A stretch of 64,000 nucleotides of DNA from Margaritifera margaritifera (GCA_029931535.1 JAQPZY010001412.1:62001-126000); one strand, 5' to 3'. Counted from the first letter of the stretch, positions 34,130 to 46,469 are shown. Notes: generated by a model from the sequence alone, not told the origin. Numbers and translations are program-made.

Positions 34130-35690
34130 GGGGGGGGGCTTTGATATGTTCCTTTTCCGGGACACAGAGTCCCCGGTCCAAGCTAAATATTCCCTTCTCC
34201 AATTAGTAATTGGAGGTCTAGAATTGAAAAGAACATGATCCCAGTCCGATTCCATATTCACAGCCAAGATACAGAATATCTTTCTCCTTTGACTTGGACT
34301 GAGACTATAGGACATCAGGGCAGGGTGAGAGGAGGGAATCTTTCCAATGGTGAAACCCCTAGAGAACTTAAAAGTATTAGAAAGTGCTGTCTTGTAGCCC
34401 TTAACAGTAGAAACAGAACATTCTCTTTCCTCGAAAAGGATGAGAAGTCTGCAACTGCATTTAAAAGGGGATATTTAGGATCAACGCGTTTCCTATTGTA
34501 TCAATTACAGAAGATTCTCCACTTTGCATGATAAACTTGGGAAGTGGATTGCCTCCTAGCCTACACAATGCAGTTTGGCAATCTTGCTCAAAAATGGGTC
34601 GTGGTGGGCCATGTAGCGCTTCTGACCCAGTGGTAGTTTCCTGAAGAAATTAATTTAAGGCAAAATAATTAATGATGAATTAAAACTTTCTGCCTTTTTT
34701 GACACTAAAAGAATCTGGGAATAGAAACCTAGAGTCTGGTTGTTTTCCACCCTCTTGAATGCTCCCTTAAGCAAAAAGAGGTGTACCTCTTTCCTTAGAT
34801 GAACCAGTATGGACTGGTGAAAGAAAATGGGGGTCTGTGATTCAGGAGGACACACATTGTCCCTGGTGACCAATCAAACCTCTCTGAAAAGAGAGCTAGT
34901 CAAGCACCTACTGGAGTGCCGAGATGAGGAAGATGCTTCATAAGAGGGTGCAATTCCCTGGAGCCAACTACATCCCTGATTTGGGAAGGGGAGGAGTCTG
35001 CAGACTTCCTCCTCTGGCCTCTTCGACCACCTCATCTTGCAAAAGGTGGGCAGGAGGGAGAACTGAACTGGGGCTGCTTGCATGTCTGTTTAGGCTGACC
35101 ATGCTTGAAGAACTTGTGAGGAGGTGCCCATAGTTAGTCGGGCGGTGGGGGGGGGGGTGGGCATGCTTCCTGGCCAGTTTCAATGGGCCTGGGGTCTAGG
35201 CCAGGGACCAGTGTTGCTGGCCCCTCAAATCCTGCCATACCACAGAGGGAATGTGGTCCAACAAGACCTCAGACATCTTATGTGCGGCATCCATGTGGAG
35301 TTGGAGAAACTCTACAGATAGCGACATTGACATTGACAGTGCATGCAGTATTGCCTGGTACCTGGTGATCATTGAGTGGCACCTAGCCACCAGTCAAGAC
35401 CAATCTGTCAACTAAGACAAGCCTGCCGCAGATCTATTATGCCCCTATGCCTATTATGAAAGGGCACTGCTAGGAAGGCACAATTCATTCTTAAGCACTT
35501 TTCCTCCCTTGAGAGGGGCCAAGAATCTATCCTTCACTGAACCACATAGATAGCTCCATGTTTCTGCCACACAGGGGGGAGTTAACTTCATTAAACTTCA
35601 AAGTGATCCAGACCCCTCCTTAGAACAGAGGAGGTAGTTTTGTGATGATGAGGAAGTGGGACCTTTCCTCCTCCCTCTATAGGTGAGGTT
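34130..35690 (-). mobile_element. DIRS-like tyrosine-recombinase retroelement, copy 1 (deleted)
   Basis: Minus-strand pieces occur in element order. A Ser-rich gag-like start lies near 35600-35690 (KGPTSSSS), with further gag-like frames at 34874-35390. The reverse-transcriptase fingers are at 34655-34873 (KGAFKRVENNQTLGFYSQIL, then LVSKK). A recombinase N-terminal domain near 34390-34450 reads SVSTVKGYKTALSNTF, followed to about 34230 by a DWDHVLF block. The RT palm and RNase H seen in full elements are missing, so the RT start joins straight to the recombinase part. Stops are frequent. It lies in the hsp60 intron on the same strand as the gene and is homologous to 58370-61430. Confidence 0.65.
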
Positions 35691-35734
35691 AATTTCCCCC
35701 AAGTCCCACACTTGATCTGTCCATAGAAAACATG

Positions 35735-36560
35735 TTACGACTCTATGGTCTATGAAAAATGTAACAGAAAGAAAGTGAAACCAACAAATCACGTAAAAAT
35801 CAACAAGCAATTTATTTCTAGATAATTAAAAAGAAAATCAAAAGTTGCTTACAGTAACGTGAATTGAAATCCAAATGATCCAATTATCCTAAGTGTCCTA
35901 ATCACAAATCCTAAATATAGAATGTTCTGAATGAATTTCAGTATCATTGAATATGCTGATGTGCCAATAGTCTTTAATGTCCTCATGTGATGTGACAAAT
36001 TGAAGTAATTCAGAGTATCTTTGAAAAAATGCAAATAAATCCCCAAATCATCAATTCAAAATCAAAAATCAAAAAGTCTATGGGCTATTTTATAATCCAA
36101 TGAATATTTTAAATAATTCCTCTCTGAATTTGGAATGATTTGTCACAACTGTAACGACTATTTATAGACTGATGTTAAGGTCGAAACTGAAAACTGTCCA
36201 CAAAACATGGTATATATATATATATATATATATAAAGATAGGTCACATGACAAAATGTTCTAGAAAATTATATGGTGTATGTGACTTTTAACACATTACT
36301 CTACACAAAATTCTAGTTTTATCTGTAAACTAAATCAACCCTGACCTAAAATTATATAAACAACTTGTTTACCAAAAACGTCCTTGAACTCAAATACTAA
36401 GTAAACAACCTAATTCAAGGACAATAGCTAAACATGTAAACCTTATACATAACATTAAGGTTTGAGCAAATATTAAAGTCAAGAAACATTTATAATTTCC
36501 TAAAATATTTATAATATTACAGAAACATCATATATAACACGTAAAGAACATCTGTTCGTG
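35735..36560. repeat. Dispersed repeat, copy B (partner at 1985-2640)
   Basis: Collinear with 1985-2640 (see there). A (TA)n tract at about 36211-36233 is inserted relative to copy A. Confidence 0.5.
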
Positions 36561-36934
36561 CATGCACAACCAGTGTGCAATAGACAGATGGGGTGTGTAT
36601 CCCACTGGGCCTTCTTGTGCCCACACATACCCACACCCTGCAACATATTAAGCTCTGAATGAGAACAAATTACAAAAGTTTAGATAACACAGAAGGAAAA
36701 AAAGGGAAGACAATACTTACCTGAACATGGATTACTAAGGAGAACAATGAACAGAAGCATCGCTTGCTGTACAAGGTGCAAAACCCTTCAAATTTAGCAA
36801 AAGGAATTCGAAAACCACTCCAATAATACAATAACTGGGGAGAACACTACTCAATTGACACAAAAAGGTATATGATTGGCCAAAAAAAATTTCAAAGATG
36901 ACAATTAAGGCGAATTTTGATAAGCAACTTGGCA

Positions 36935-37115
36935 CATGTGTACTCTCATGAAAGTCCAAGGAAAAAGGGGAAGATATTCTACATGTTGGCTATGACTAAG
37001 GAATCAGACTGGGATCATGTTCTTTTCAATTATGGCACTCCAATTACTCATTGGAGGGAATATTTAGCTTGGTCTGGAGACTTAGCATCCCAGAAAAGGA
37101 AAGCAATGCAATAGT
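36935..37115 (+). mobile_element. Inverted fragment of the DIRS-like element
   Basis: This matches the recombinase region at about 34150-34300 in opposite orientation, sharing GACTGGGATCATGTTCTTTT, CCAATTACT-ATTGGAG and AATATTTAGCTTGG. It gives the peptide blocks ESDWDHVLF and EYLAWSGD on the plus strand. Confidence 0.65.
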
Positions 37116-38007
37116 AGCAGGTATTGTCCTGCTGTGATTAAAATAGTGTTTTCAAACATATTGTAGTTAGATTGATCCAGCAATCCCAATTCCTTTAGAA
37201 AAAGTACATTGAACTGCACTGTGTAGCATGTGCAAAATTCCAAGTGACCACTGACCAATCTTACTTAGTTAGAGCTGAGCAGTACACTGTCCTTGGTGGG
37301 TGCTACTAACTATTTGCAAAAGTCCTAGTGATCACAAACAACTTTTGTACAAAGTCATGTAATTTCATGGGTGTGTTCATATTTCAAATCACAAGAGGCA
37401 GCAGGTGCATGTAGGTAGGAGTCACATACATGTCCTTTTCATGCTCCATTTAATAGTTTCTTCTGTTTTGTATTCACATGTAGCACAGTTTCCTACACAG
37501 TTGCATGTATGGTCATGAAATTTGACAAGTGCATTCACCTTTGTCAACTTATATCAGCATCTATACAAATAAATTGTGGTTGTAAGGACCTACTTTTCTT
37601 GCTACATTGGTTATGCAAAAGTTTGGGATTGTGTACCAGTGAAGCAGGCAAGACACAACTTTCTACAGAAATTCCGCTTTAAATTGTCATCAATTGTACT
37701 TTATAATCGCTTTAAATTGTCATCAACTGTACTTTATAAACACTTAAGGAATTGTACAAAAGGTAAATCTACTAATTCAAGACCATAAACAAAATACCTA
37801 ATAATGTTACTTCTTAATCAGACCTTCGATAGTGTAGCCACATACATCATTAATTATAATAAATATATATCCTTGTTTCAGAACAACTTTCCAAGGTGTA
37901 TTTAATCTGATCATCACAAGTTGCTATCATTCTGTAAGCTTCTCATGATCACCAACACAGCCTTGTACAGATGAGCTCTAGTTCTGGCTTAAAACTGGTG
38001 AGGTTGT
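37116..38007. other. hsp60 intron, no gene seen
   Basis: Mostly unique sequence. A short direct repeat (CGCTTTAAATTGTCATCAA) occurs twice near 37675-37725. Confidence 0.4.
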
Positions 38008-38415
38008 CTTACATTGCATGTACGGTATTCAATGGTCTGAGCAGTACAGTGAGGTTGTTTTACATGGCATGTACGGTATTCAACGATCTGAGCAGTACCA
38101 AAGTGTGAGGTCGTCTTACATGGCATGTACAGTATTCAACAGTCTGAGCAGTGCCAAAGTGAGAGGTTGTCTTAAATGGCATGTACGGTATTCAACAGTC
38201 TGAGCATTGCCAAAGTGTGAGGTTGTCTTACATGGCATGTACGGTATTCAACAGTCTGAGCAGTGCCAAAGTGCAAGGTTCTCTTACATGGCATGTACGG
38301 TATTCAACAGTCTGAGCAGTGCCAAAGTGCGAGGTTGTCTTACATGGCATGTACTGTATTCAACAGTCTGAGCAGTGCCAAAGTGTGAGGTTGTCTTACA
38401 TGATATGTACGGTAT

Positions 38416-39083
38416 GGTGTCCCGACAAAAGCGCGCAGCTTAAAACCCCTGACAAAAGCACGCCGAAAAACCTTAAGAGTAGAAGTAGACATGAAAAGTA
38501 ACATAATTTCTAAGTTCCAAATATTATTTGAAGAGTCATTCTTCAAAGCTACTTGCGTACCTGAAACTGTATAAATAGCACACAAATATATTTAGGTCAA
38601 AACATTTGCAGTTATGGAAAGAACCGAATCGCATAAGCAGAAAGAACACATTTTATGTGATGGCTATAGGCTTCGTAAAGATGGAAATCGCATTCTGATG
38701 TTTGGCACAAATCAGAATCTGCTTCTTTTTGAGGAACATGATCATTGTTCAACTCAATCGGCGCCTGCATGCTTTAATTCCGACATACAGCAATGTGTCA
38801 ACAATGGACGTTGCACTGTAGAAGACACTTGTAGTCATTGAACGTTTTGCATATTGAGATATTAATGAATAGATGATGTTATTTGATCTTTAAGGCCATA
38901 TTGAGATATTAATTAATAAACGATGCTTAATGATCTTTAATGCTGTATTTGTTAGTTTCTTTACTAGAGACACAAAATGGTAACTGTTGTAGGATTTCGT
39001 CTTTGTGCGATTATGTCGGCACGCTTTTGTCCTGCGCGCTTTTGTTGGCGTGCTTTTGTCCTGCGCGCTTTTGTCGGGGTGCC
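38416..39083. mobile_element. 668-bp MULE-like TIR element with 9-bp target duplication
   Basis: The left end reads GGTGTCCCGACAAAAGCGCG and the right end is its inverted complement with two or three differences. Inside both ends the motif GACAAAAGCRCGCC recurs several times, giving repeated subterminal boxes. The flanks are GTACGGTAT (38407-38415) and GTACAGTAT (39084-39092), a 9-bp duplication of minisatellite sequence with one difference. A 9-bp duplication fits Mutator-like elements. The internal open frame (38614-38841) with a FLYWCH-like start supports this. No transposase core remains, so the copy is non-autonomous. Confidence 0.75.
38614..38841 (+). pseudogene. FLYWCH-like N-terminal remnant inside the MULE-like element
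   Basis: The open frame of 75 residues begins MERTESHKQKEHILCDGYRL and goes on RKDGNRI, then EEHDHCSTQS. The spacing of the GY-RKD block and a following HDHC motif resembles a FLYWCH zinc-finger module, the DNA-binding domain often fused to MULE transposases. However, the central WRC block and one cysteine are not in place. It probably derives from the 5' end of a transposase gene after internal deletion. An unrelated short protein cannot be excluded. Confidence 0.4.
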
Positions 39084-39440
39084 GTACAGTATTCAACAAT
39101 CTGAGCAGTACCAACGTGTGAGGTTGTCTTACATGGTATGTATGGTATTTAACAGTCCGAGCAGTAAGAACATGTGGGGTTGTCTTGCATGGTATGTAAG
39201 GTATTCACTAGCCTGAGCAGTACCAAAGTGTGAGGTTATCTTACATGGCATGTACGGTATTTAACCGTCTGAGCAGTACCAAATTGTGAGGTTGTCTTGC
39301 ATGGTATGTAAGGTATTCACCAGCCTGAGCAGTACCAAAGTGTGAGGTTATCTTACATGGCATGTATGGTATTTAACAGTCTGAGCACTACCAACTGATG
39401 AGGTTGTCTTACATGGTATGTACAGTATTCAACAGTCAGA

Positions 39441-41321
39441 GAGTACCAGTCTCTGCTGAACTGAAAGTGGTTAGTGTACCCTTTAAGGTCTGCCAGCCAT
39501 TAACGTTGTTAAAGACACATCTTTAGTTATCAGCACTCACTGTCACTTTGACCTCTGAGGTTCAGTACACATATACATTTAGCAAGACACTGGCAGTGAT
39601 CATTTAGAATTGACAGTAAATATTCTGGCAGGGAATTACTGAGATTCAGCAGCTTATTTTTTACTTGGTGTTGATTGCTGCTGTTAGCAGACAAGACTGA
39701 AAAAAAAAAAAAACTATTGAATCTCATTAGAGACTAGCTGGGAGTAATAATTTGCCTGAATCAATGACCAACACCTTCTGCCCAGCTATTCCCTTACCAG
39801 TGTCCACACCAGGTTGACACAGTAATGGTGACTAGGCATGAAATGTGCAAATCATCAGTTTCCAATATTGGGTATTGTAAATCAATTAATAGGCACAATT
39901 AACTGGCACTGGTGGCAAGATCAGTTGCATTTCAGAATGGTTGGGATGACGGGTTTTATTATCTAGGTATATAGGTAGAAGAAAGGGAAGTCCCTAGGCC
40001 ATCTAGTGTAGAATTCTGTATGTCCTGGAGAAGAGGTCAGGCATATAATATGCCAGGATACTCTGCTTTCATATAGGGATCCTGTTGAGCGGTTTGAGAG
40101 AATTTGTTCTTCAAGGGCTATTCTATGTGAGTAATGGTGGCCATATTACCTGATGGACTGGCATCCTCTATAAACACTTGAAAGGTCTGGTTGAATTATA
40201 TGCCATAATTGCCATCTTCGTGAGTACAGCACATTTTAAAGATGGCAGAATTCTCAAAGCCACAATTCTCAGTGGCTTACAACTAAGTGGTATATGCAGA
40301 TGTTAAACCCAAATAAAGAGGGTGAATGTATACTGTTGTTGCTGAACTAAAACCACATAGGGACAACTGCTTCATAGTGAAACTTTAACTGATATGAACC
40401 CTTTGCAATTGGGAAGTGTTCAATTGCAGCATATCTTTTCTTGTTCACAAATTTATGAAACAGACTATAGCATAGATGCACACTTTTAAAGCATGAAAGC
40501 AGAAGTTTGTCTTGATGAATCATATAGAAATGTTATAGTCAATCTGAACTGCTAGTAAATCTGTTACAAACTTTTCTGACATTATGAATTATGCAAAGCA
40601 ATGCTCGAGTCTTGCTATCTGTTAACACTGGCATACCTGCAAAGTTTCTAGAAAGTGGTGGTCGGGTTTTGAAACTCAAATGGGAAGTAGGGTTTGCAGT
40701 CCCATAGGAGGTTCATTGATGAAAATAATCAACTTGTCGTAATTAATGAAACGTTAATACATGGTTAACATAGCTGTTTATTCCTAATAGCCTGTTTTAT
40801 TTTGGCATAGGTTCAACATTTTAAAAAATGTCAACTCTACAACTCTTTCTATAATTTATTTTATTTTGCTGAAGGAAAAAGACCCCAACTTTTTTTATGA
40901 ATATTATTTCCATATTCTTTCTTGTCATGCTTCTTTTTCCAGGCGACTCCTTGAACAAAACTGTTCTTGACCATGAATACAAAGTCTCAGTTTCTTCCTG
41001 TGCAAACTTTTTTATTTACTGAATGAATTTCGGTGGCAGCTTTATCTGCATTCTACTAGATAAAATTTGCACTAAAAACCTGTTCTATGCATGGTAATAC
41101 CTTGCTCAAAGAGTATATACTCTCCAAAAACATTTCAGTTAAAAGCAGATAGTCCTTAGAAGGACAAAACAAATCCTCATTAATTTCATCACTGATGCAA
41201 TTTGGGGAAATGCTAACTATGTCTTAGGTTTTGGGAGTCCAAAAATCATGTTTTTGTTATACGATGTGACACGACAGGTATGCGTAGAAGTGAGAATAAA
41301 GAGTAAGAACCAAAATCTTAC
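39441..41321 (-). other. hsp60 intron, no gene seen
   Basis: Mostly unique sequence with an A-run at about 39699-39711. No exon-like frame with splice sites and no bounded repeat were recognised. Confidence 0.4.
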
Positions 41322-41500
41322 CTTTGTTGGATCAATGATTCCCTTCTCCATCAGGTTAACGAATTCATTATTCAGGGCATCATACCCTCTATCTCCTTTT
41401 TCATTCAGGATCTTTTCCACTATGACAGTGGCATCCAATCCAGTATTTTTAACGATGGTTAATGCTGGTACCCTTAGAGCCTTTCTAATTATATCAATTC
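41322..41500 (-). CDS. hsp60: hsp60, third exon from the 3' end of the visible set
   Basis: The 179-nt exon lies between acceptor TTTTTCAG and a GTAAGA donor. Two bases complete the glycine codon split with the preceding exon, then 59 codons follow. It reads IDIIRKALRVPALTIVKNTG, then VIVEKILNE, GYDALNNEFVNLMEKGIIDP and TK. The aspartate in IIDPTK corresponds to the nucleotide-binding aspartate of the equatorial domain (GroEL Asp495). The reading frame is intact and typical in length. It ends in phase 0 at the exact border used by the last exon. Confidence 0.97.
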
Positions 41501-41849
41501 CTGAAAAAGTTCAAATAGCTCTAGTTATAAGAGGTCAGACCCCTCCATCACAAAATTTAACCAAACTCCAAATCTTGCTAAAAAAATATTCTGACCAATA
41601 TAAAGGATGCATTTTTATTTTTCAATTTTGAGTAATATTTTCAAATCTTTTGCTTTGTTGCTTGAAGTGTTGAGCAAAATTTTATTATGGAGAAGGCCAG
41701 GACTCATTCCAACTGTAAAACTATGGAGAAGGACTGAGCCATCAAACATCATGTTTGCATCGAGGAGAATAAAACATATAATACTTGTAGAAAAAAATGT
41801 AAATGAACCAACAAACAAAAATTGAATTACTGCCATTTACCATCTAAAA

Positions 41850-42005
41850 CTAGAAATGTATTCCTGGAAGATGGATGCCCCACCAGTGCCTCAATTGCTT
41901 AAATGCAAAATTTGGCCAAGGTGTAATGGATGGACATACAGATGGATGGACAAGAGTAAACCATGTGCCCCTACCAATGTCACGATGGGGCATAAAAGAG
42001 CTATT
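41850..42005 (+). repeat. Array-family tail with GGATGGACA segment and hairpin
   Basis: A GATGGATGGACAAGAGTAAA segment is followed by a hairpin (GCCCC at 41967-41971, GGGGC at 41987-41991) and then ATAAAA. The same tail plan ends the family E array (46936-46960) and a family B copy (44710-44737), so this is probably the surviving 3' end of another such element. Confidence 0.6.
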
Positions 42006-42527
42006 CACTTTTATTTCCTTAATCAAAACATCAAACCTGTTCGTTAACCCCACTTTAATCAGGCTTATTTACGCTAACTCCCACTTGTATGTGTACAATC
42101 CATTTCTTCCACTATTACCAATTATGCATGGACAGCCAGTAGTTTTAATGAATCAATGGATTATTTGCACATATATGTGAAAGCAGGTTAACATCATTTG
42201 GTTTCCTCTGGTTCAATGCCAAATGGTGCTAAAAAAAAACAACCTATCAATTAGAGGCCAAAAGATATTATGAAATCTGAACCTCTGACACTGAAGTCGG
42301 GCCTTCCAGAGATATTTCCAAAAGTATGGGAATTTTACAGGGCACTGGATCTATAAAATGAAGTATTTACAGGAAAATTATTGAAAATGTTGAGTAAGGG
42401 TAATGACATGCTATTATTACCAACTGAATACCACATTTTTAAGTACTTGAACACACAAATTAGCAAAAATATTAGTAATGTAATGTATGGAAATAATATA
42501 AACATGCATAATCCACTACAGGTACTT

Positions 42528-42665
42528 TGTGGAAGCTCAGCTGGTGAAGTGTTGAACTCGTAATCCAAAAGTTGCGAGTTCCATACCTGAACAAGTTAGT
42601 CCAGGTTGGCTGCTTGCGATATTGCCAAAATAAAGTGGTGAAAGTGCCTTTAAAAACCAACTAAT
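42528..42665 (+). mobile_element. tRNA-Thr-like SINE
   Basis: The sequence has a polymerase III A-box (AGCTCAGCTGG at about 42534-42544), an anticodon-loop-like AACTCGTAATCC and a B-box-like GCGAGTTCCATACC (about 42574-42587). This is the layout of a tRNA-Thr(CGT) head. A non-tRNA body follows to about 42665. Several tRNA positions have drifted, so it is a retroposed copy and not a functional tRNA gene. Confidence 0.65.
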
Positions 42666-43129
42666 CAAACAACATCTTTTCTGTTATATCCATCATGATG
42701 GATCATTCTATGTCCATTTTATCCTTTTTCTTCAAAAAAAGCTTTGTAGGAAAAACTGGCATATGCTTCTCCCCCAGAATTGAAGGGATATTATTGGGAT
42801 TTTGAAAATTAACCAAGAGAAAAAGAAACAGGGATAAATAGATACAGGCATTTTATTTGGATTTATATAGGGATGGGTAGAATGCCTGTGAATTTGACAA
42901 CTGAGGCAAAAATTGATCTGGGTAAAAAGTGAGCCTATTGTTCCAACCTCCTAAGCGATGGTTCATTATTATGCTGAGAAATAGTGAGAGCCTTCATGAC
43001 CAGGTGAGCAACAACTATAATGTGGACAGCTTTATAAATCAGTGATTTATGATACAGGATTTTCATTTCCCTACTTTCCTGAAATAAAATCCACTGATTA
43101 ATATCCGAGTAAAACATGAAGTCGTTATA

Positions 43130-43760
43130 TTTTGTCCCAAGGGGAAAAATCCACGACTAAAAAATACAAAAACAAGAGTACTGCGAAAGGCACATTATAT
43201 GATCTTGATTTTGTGACATTATAATCCATAGGATTCTTCCTTACACTAAGTACAAACCATCCACAAAGAGTGGTCCAGGTCTGTGATGTAGAACTAATGT
43301 TATTGTAGAGAAACCATTTTCTTCTTTCAGTCAAAGTGACCTTTGACTATTGAACCTTAAAATCAATAGGATTCTTCTTTACCCAAAGTGCAAGCCATCC
43401 ACAAAGTTTGATCCAGGTATGAGATGTAAAACTAATGTTATTGTATGGAAGCCATTTTTATCCTTTCAGTCATGGTGACCTTGCACCTCACATTTGACTC
43501 CAAAATCAGTAGAATTCTTCCATACACCAAGTGCAAACCATCCACAATTTTGGTAACTGTAGATGATGCAGAACTAGAGTTATTGTTTTGAAACCATTTT
43601 ACTCCTTTCAATCACAGTGATCTCAAGCTTTCGACCCCGAAATCAATATGGTTTTTCCTTACCCCAAGTGCAAGACATCTACAAAGTTTCATAACTGTAG
43701 ATGGTGGACAACTTGAGTTACTATGCAGAAACAAAATTGGCAACAAACATAGAGATGGAT
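43130..43760 (+). repeat. Tandem array, family D, copy 2
   Basis: Four units of about 140 bp marked by GCAAGCCATCCACAAAG at about 43251, 43393, 43533 and 43671, with CTTTCAGTCA-GGTGACCTT blocks as in copy 1 (28150-29000). It is followed at once by the 53-bp minisatellite. Confidence 0.8.
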
Positions 43761-43763
43761 AAC

Positions 43764-44392
43764 ATCATCACCTATTTACCCTCCACTTTATGACAGGTGT
43801 CTAAACAACATCTGAACATCATCACCTAATACCCTCCACTTTATGACAGGTGTCTAAACAACATCTGAACATTATCACCAAATACCATCTGCTTTATGAC
43901 AGGTGTAAAAAAAAACATCTGAACATCATCACCTAATACCCTCCACCTTATGACAGGTGTATAAAAAGCATCTGAAAATCATCACCTAATACACTCTGCT
44001 TTATGACAGGTGTATAAAAAATATATCTGAACATCATCCTTAATACCCTCTGCTTTATGGCATGTGTATAAAAAACCTCTGAACATCATCACCTAATACC
44101 CTCTGCTTTATCACAGGTGTATAAAAAAAAAACATTTGAACATACTCACCTAATACCCTCCACCTTATGGCAGGTGTATAAAAAACATCTGAACATCATC
44201 ACCAAATACCCTCCACCTTATGACAGGTGTATAAAAAAACATCTGAACATCATCACCTAATACCCTCTGCTTTATGACAGGTGTATAAAAAACATCTGAA
44301 CATCATCACTTAATACCCTCCACCTTATGGCAGGTGTATAAAAACATCTGAACATCATCACCTAATACCCTCTGCTTTATGACAGTTGATAA
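43764..44392 (+). repeat. 53-55 bp minisatellite, about 12 copies
   Basis: Units read AACATCATCACCTAATACCC, then TCTGCTTTATGACAGG and TGTATAAAAAACATCTG. The period of 53-55 bp varies with the length of the A-run. Confidence 0.95.
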
Positions 44393-44399
44393 GGAATCA

Positions 44400-44755
44400 T
44401 TTAAAGTCTGTGCCATTTTATTATTGGCAAATCATATCTTATGACACATCAGCCCTCTTTCTACAAGACAAAGACCTTGGTGCCACCAGTCTTTCAAACT
44501 GCTGTCAAGAACCATGCCCACTAAGCTTGATCAAAATTAGTTCAGTCATTGTGGAGAAGTACAAATTAGGTTTTTCATCTGTTTGTTATGGAATCCACAT
44601 GGCTGCTAGAGAAGTTATCCAAGACAAAATCTGGGTAAAGCAGATCCCAAGGTAAATAGGTTTTTCACCTGCAGTGTTCATTACAGAAATAGAAAAATTG
44701 CAACCCAATGGCCCCTACCAAGGCAAAAAGTGGGGTCATTTATAAGAAAACAGGT
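44400..44755 (+). repeat. Family B fragments with hairpin tail
   Basis: One to two diverged family B units (TTTGTTATGGAATCCACATGGC) are followed by a hairpin-forming GCCCC/GGGGT tail at about 44710-44737 and an A-rich end. Confidence 0.6.
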
Positions 44756-45639
44756 TACAAATACCCTTACCTGTAACTTGTTTATTCAGAAAATTCAAAC
44801 ACATATCATAATCACACACACTCATATTGTGGATTTATAAATTTCTACAATAAGTATTCACTTTTCCAGCATTATATGCTTTGAATCAGTCATTTTAGAG
44901 CTAGACTACAGCATAGTTTCCTATGATTTTCTTGTCTGCTATAATAACCGTGTCCAATGTTCAGGACGGCTATTTTAGTTGAAAATGATTTCAACTAATT
45001 ATTTCTTGAAAGTAACAAATCCACAACCCAAGCACCTGTGATCATTATCAGCCTCCCCTGTTGCAAGTCTTCCAAACTGGGATTTGAATCCTTATGCTTG
45101 AGTAACCACTCCCCGCTGGAATTTAATTTGGACATTCAAGTCTATATTTTTTCCTCCCTGTTCACTACTTTGGAAATAAATACAGCAGTGTTTTCACTGA
45201 AAATTTCAACTTCTTTATAACTTTTATCACTGTTCATGAACCATGTGCTCTCAATTGGTGCCAAGCTAATCAAAATCAGGCATATATTCCTGTTGCGAGC
45301 CAACGAAATTGATCGTCTTGTGCTTCTTTGACAATGATCACACTCTATTCAGTAAGCTGGGGATGTGTTTGATTCAGTCTAATATCAACCACAATGATCT
45401 TTTATCTTTCTTTTTGGCTTTTAATCCATGAAACCTTTCAAAGGTTATTGAGCTGAACCTGAAGTGCCAAGTTTGAAGTCAAATGGGCAATAACTCCATA
45501 CAATTTTGCCAGAGAAGGGTGAAATCAAATTTGACCTAGGTCTTAATGTAAAACCTCATACCAAATGAAATTTCAGATCAAGTCCTGCAAAAGTTACTGC
45601 ACAGAAACAAAATTTGTGATGGATGGGACAGGACTTGAT

Positions 45640-46255
45640 GGGATGAAATGAATGGACATGGGTAACACTATATGCACTCTACCTAGATATGATGGATGTA
45701 ACTTAATGGGATGGGATGGATAGACATGAGTAATAATACATGCACTCTACTTAGATATGATGGATGTAACTTAATGGGATGGGATGGATAGACACGAGTA
45801 ACAAATACATGCAATCTACCTAGATATGATGGATGTAACGTAATGGGATGGGATGGATAGACATGAGTATACATGTACTCTACCTAGATATAACCTCCCG
45901 AGATGTGATGAAAATGATTGGACTTGATGGGACGGAATGGACGGACATGGGTACACTATATATACCCTTCGTAGACATGACAAATGGAACAGAACTTGAT
46001 GGAAATGTGATAGAGAGACATGACAACACTATATTCACCCTCCATAGATATGACAGACTGGATGGGACTTGATGGGATGGGATGGACAGTCATGGTACAT
46101 GCACCCTACCTAGATATAACAGACGGGATGGTACTTGATGGGATGGGATATACAGTCATGGTACATGCACCCTACCTAGATATGACAGACGGGATGGGAC
46201 TTGATGGGATGGGATATACAGTCATGGTACATGCACCCTACCTAGATATGGCAGC
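45640..46255 (+). repeat. 64-70 bp minisatellite, about nine copies
   Basis: Units share TACCTAGATATGA, GATGGATGTAACTTAATGGG and ATGGATAGACATGAGTA. The first units use GTAACTTAATGGG and the last three use CTTGATGGGATGGGATA. Two sub-arrays were thus amplified separately. Open frames on both strands are repeat artefacts. Confidence 0.9.
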
Positions 46256-46469
46256 AGCATAAAACGGTAATGGCAATTATATCTCATTTATAATTCTGGA
46301 AAATTGTGATGGCGGAAATTTATTTTCAACATATACAGGTATTTGAACCAGAATGTTTCTAAATTTATAAGAATTAACAATACTGAAGGAACTTTACAAC
46401 CAATGTTGCACAGACTCGTGCATTCATTGAAATCCAAATCCCTTTCCAAAGATACATGGCGATTTTTTT

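Larger units (their letters stand above)
38008..39440 (+). repeat. 56-bp minisatellite, about 13 copies, split by an insertion
   Basis: Units contain CATGGCATGTACGGTATTCA then ACAGTCTGAGCAGT and GAGGTTGTCTTA. Starts at about 38116, 38172, 38228, 38284, 38340 and 38396 give an exact 56-bp period. About seven units precede and six follow the mobile element at 38416-39083. Open frames over the array are repeat artefacts. Confidence 0.9.

Noticed and set aside
38008..39440. Regularly spaced repeats resembling a CRISPR array
   Set aside because: The whole 56-bp unit is repeated without variable spacers, in an animal intron with no cas genes; it is a minisatellite.
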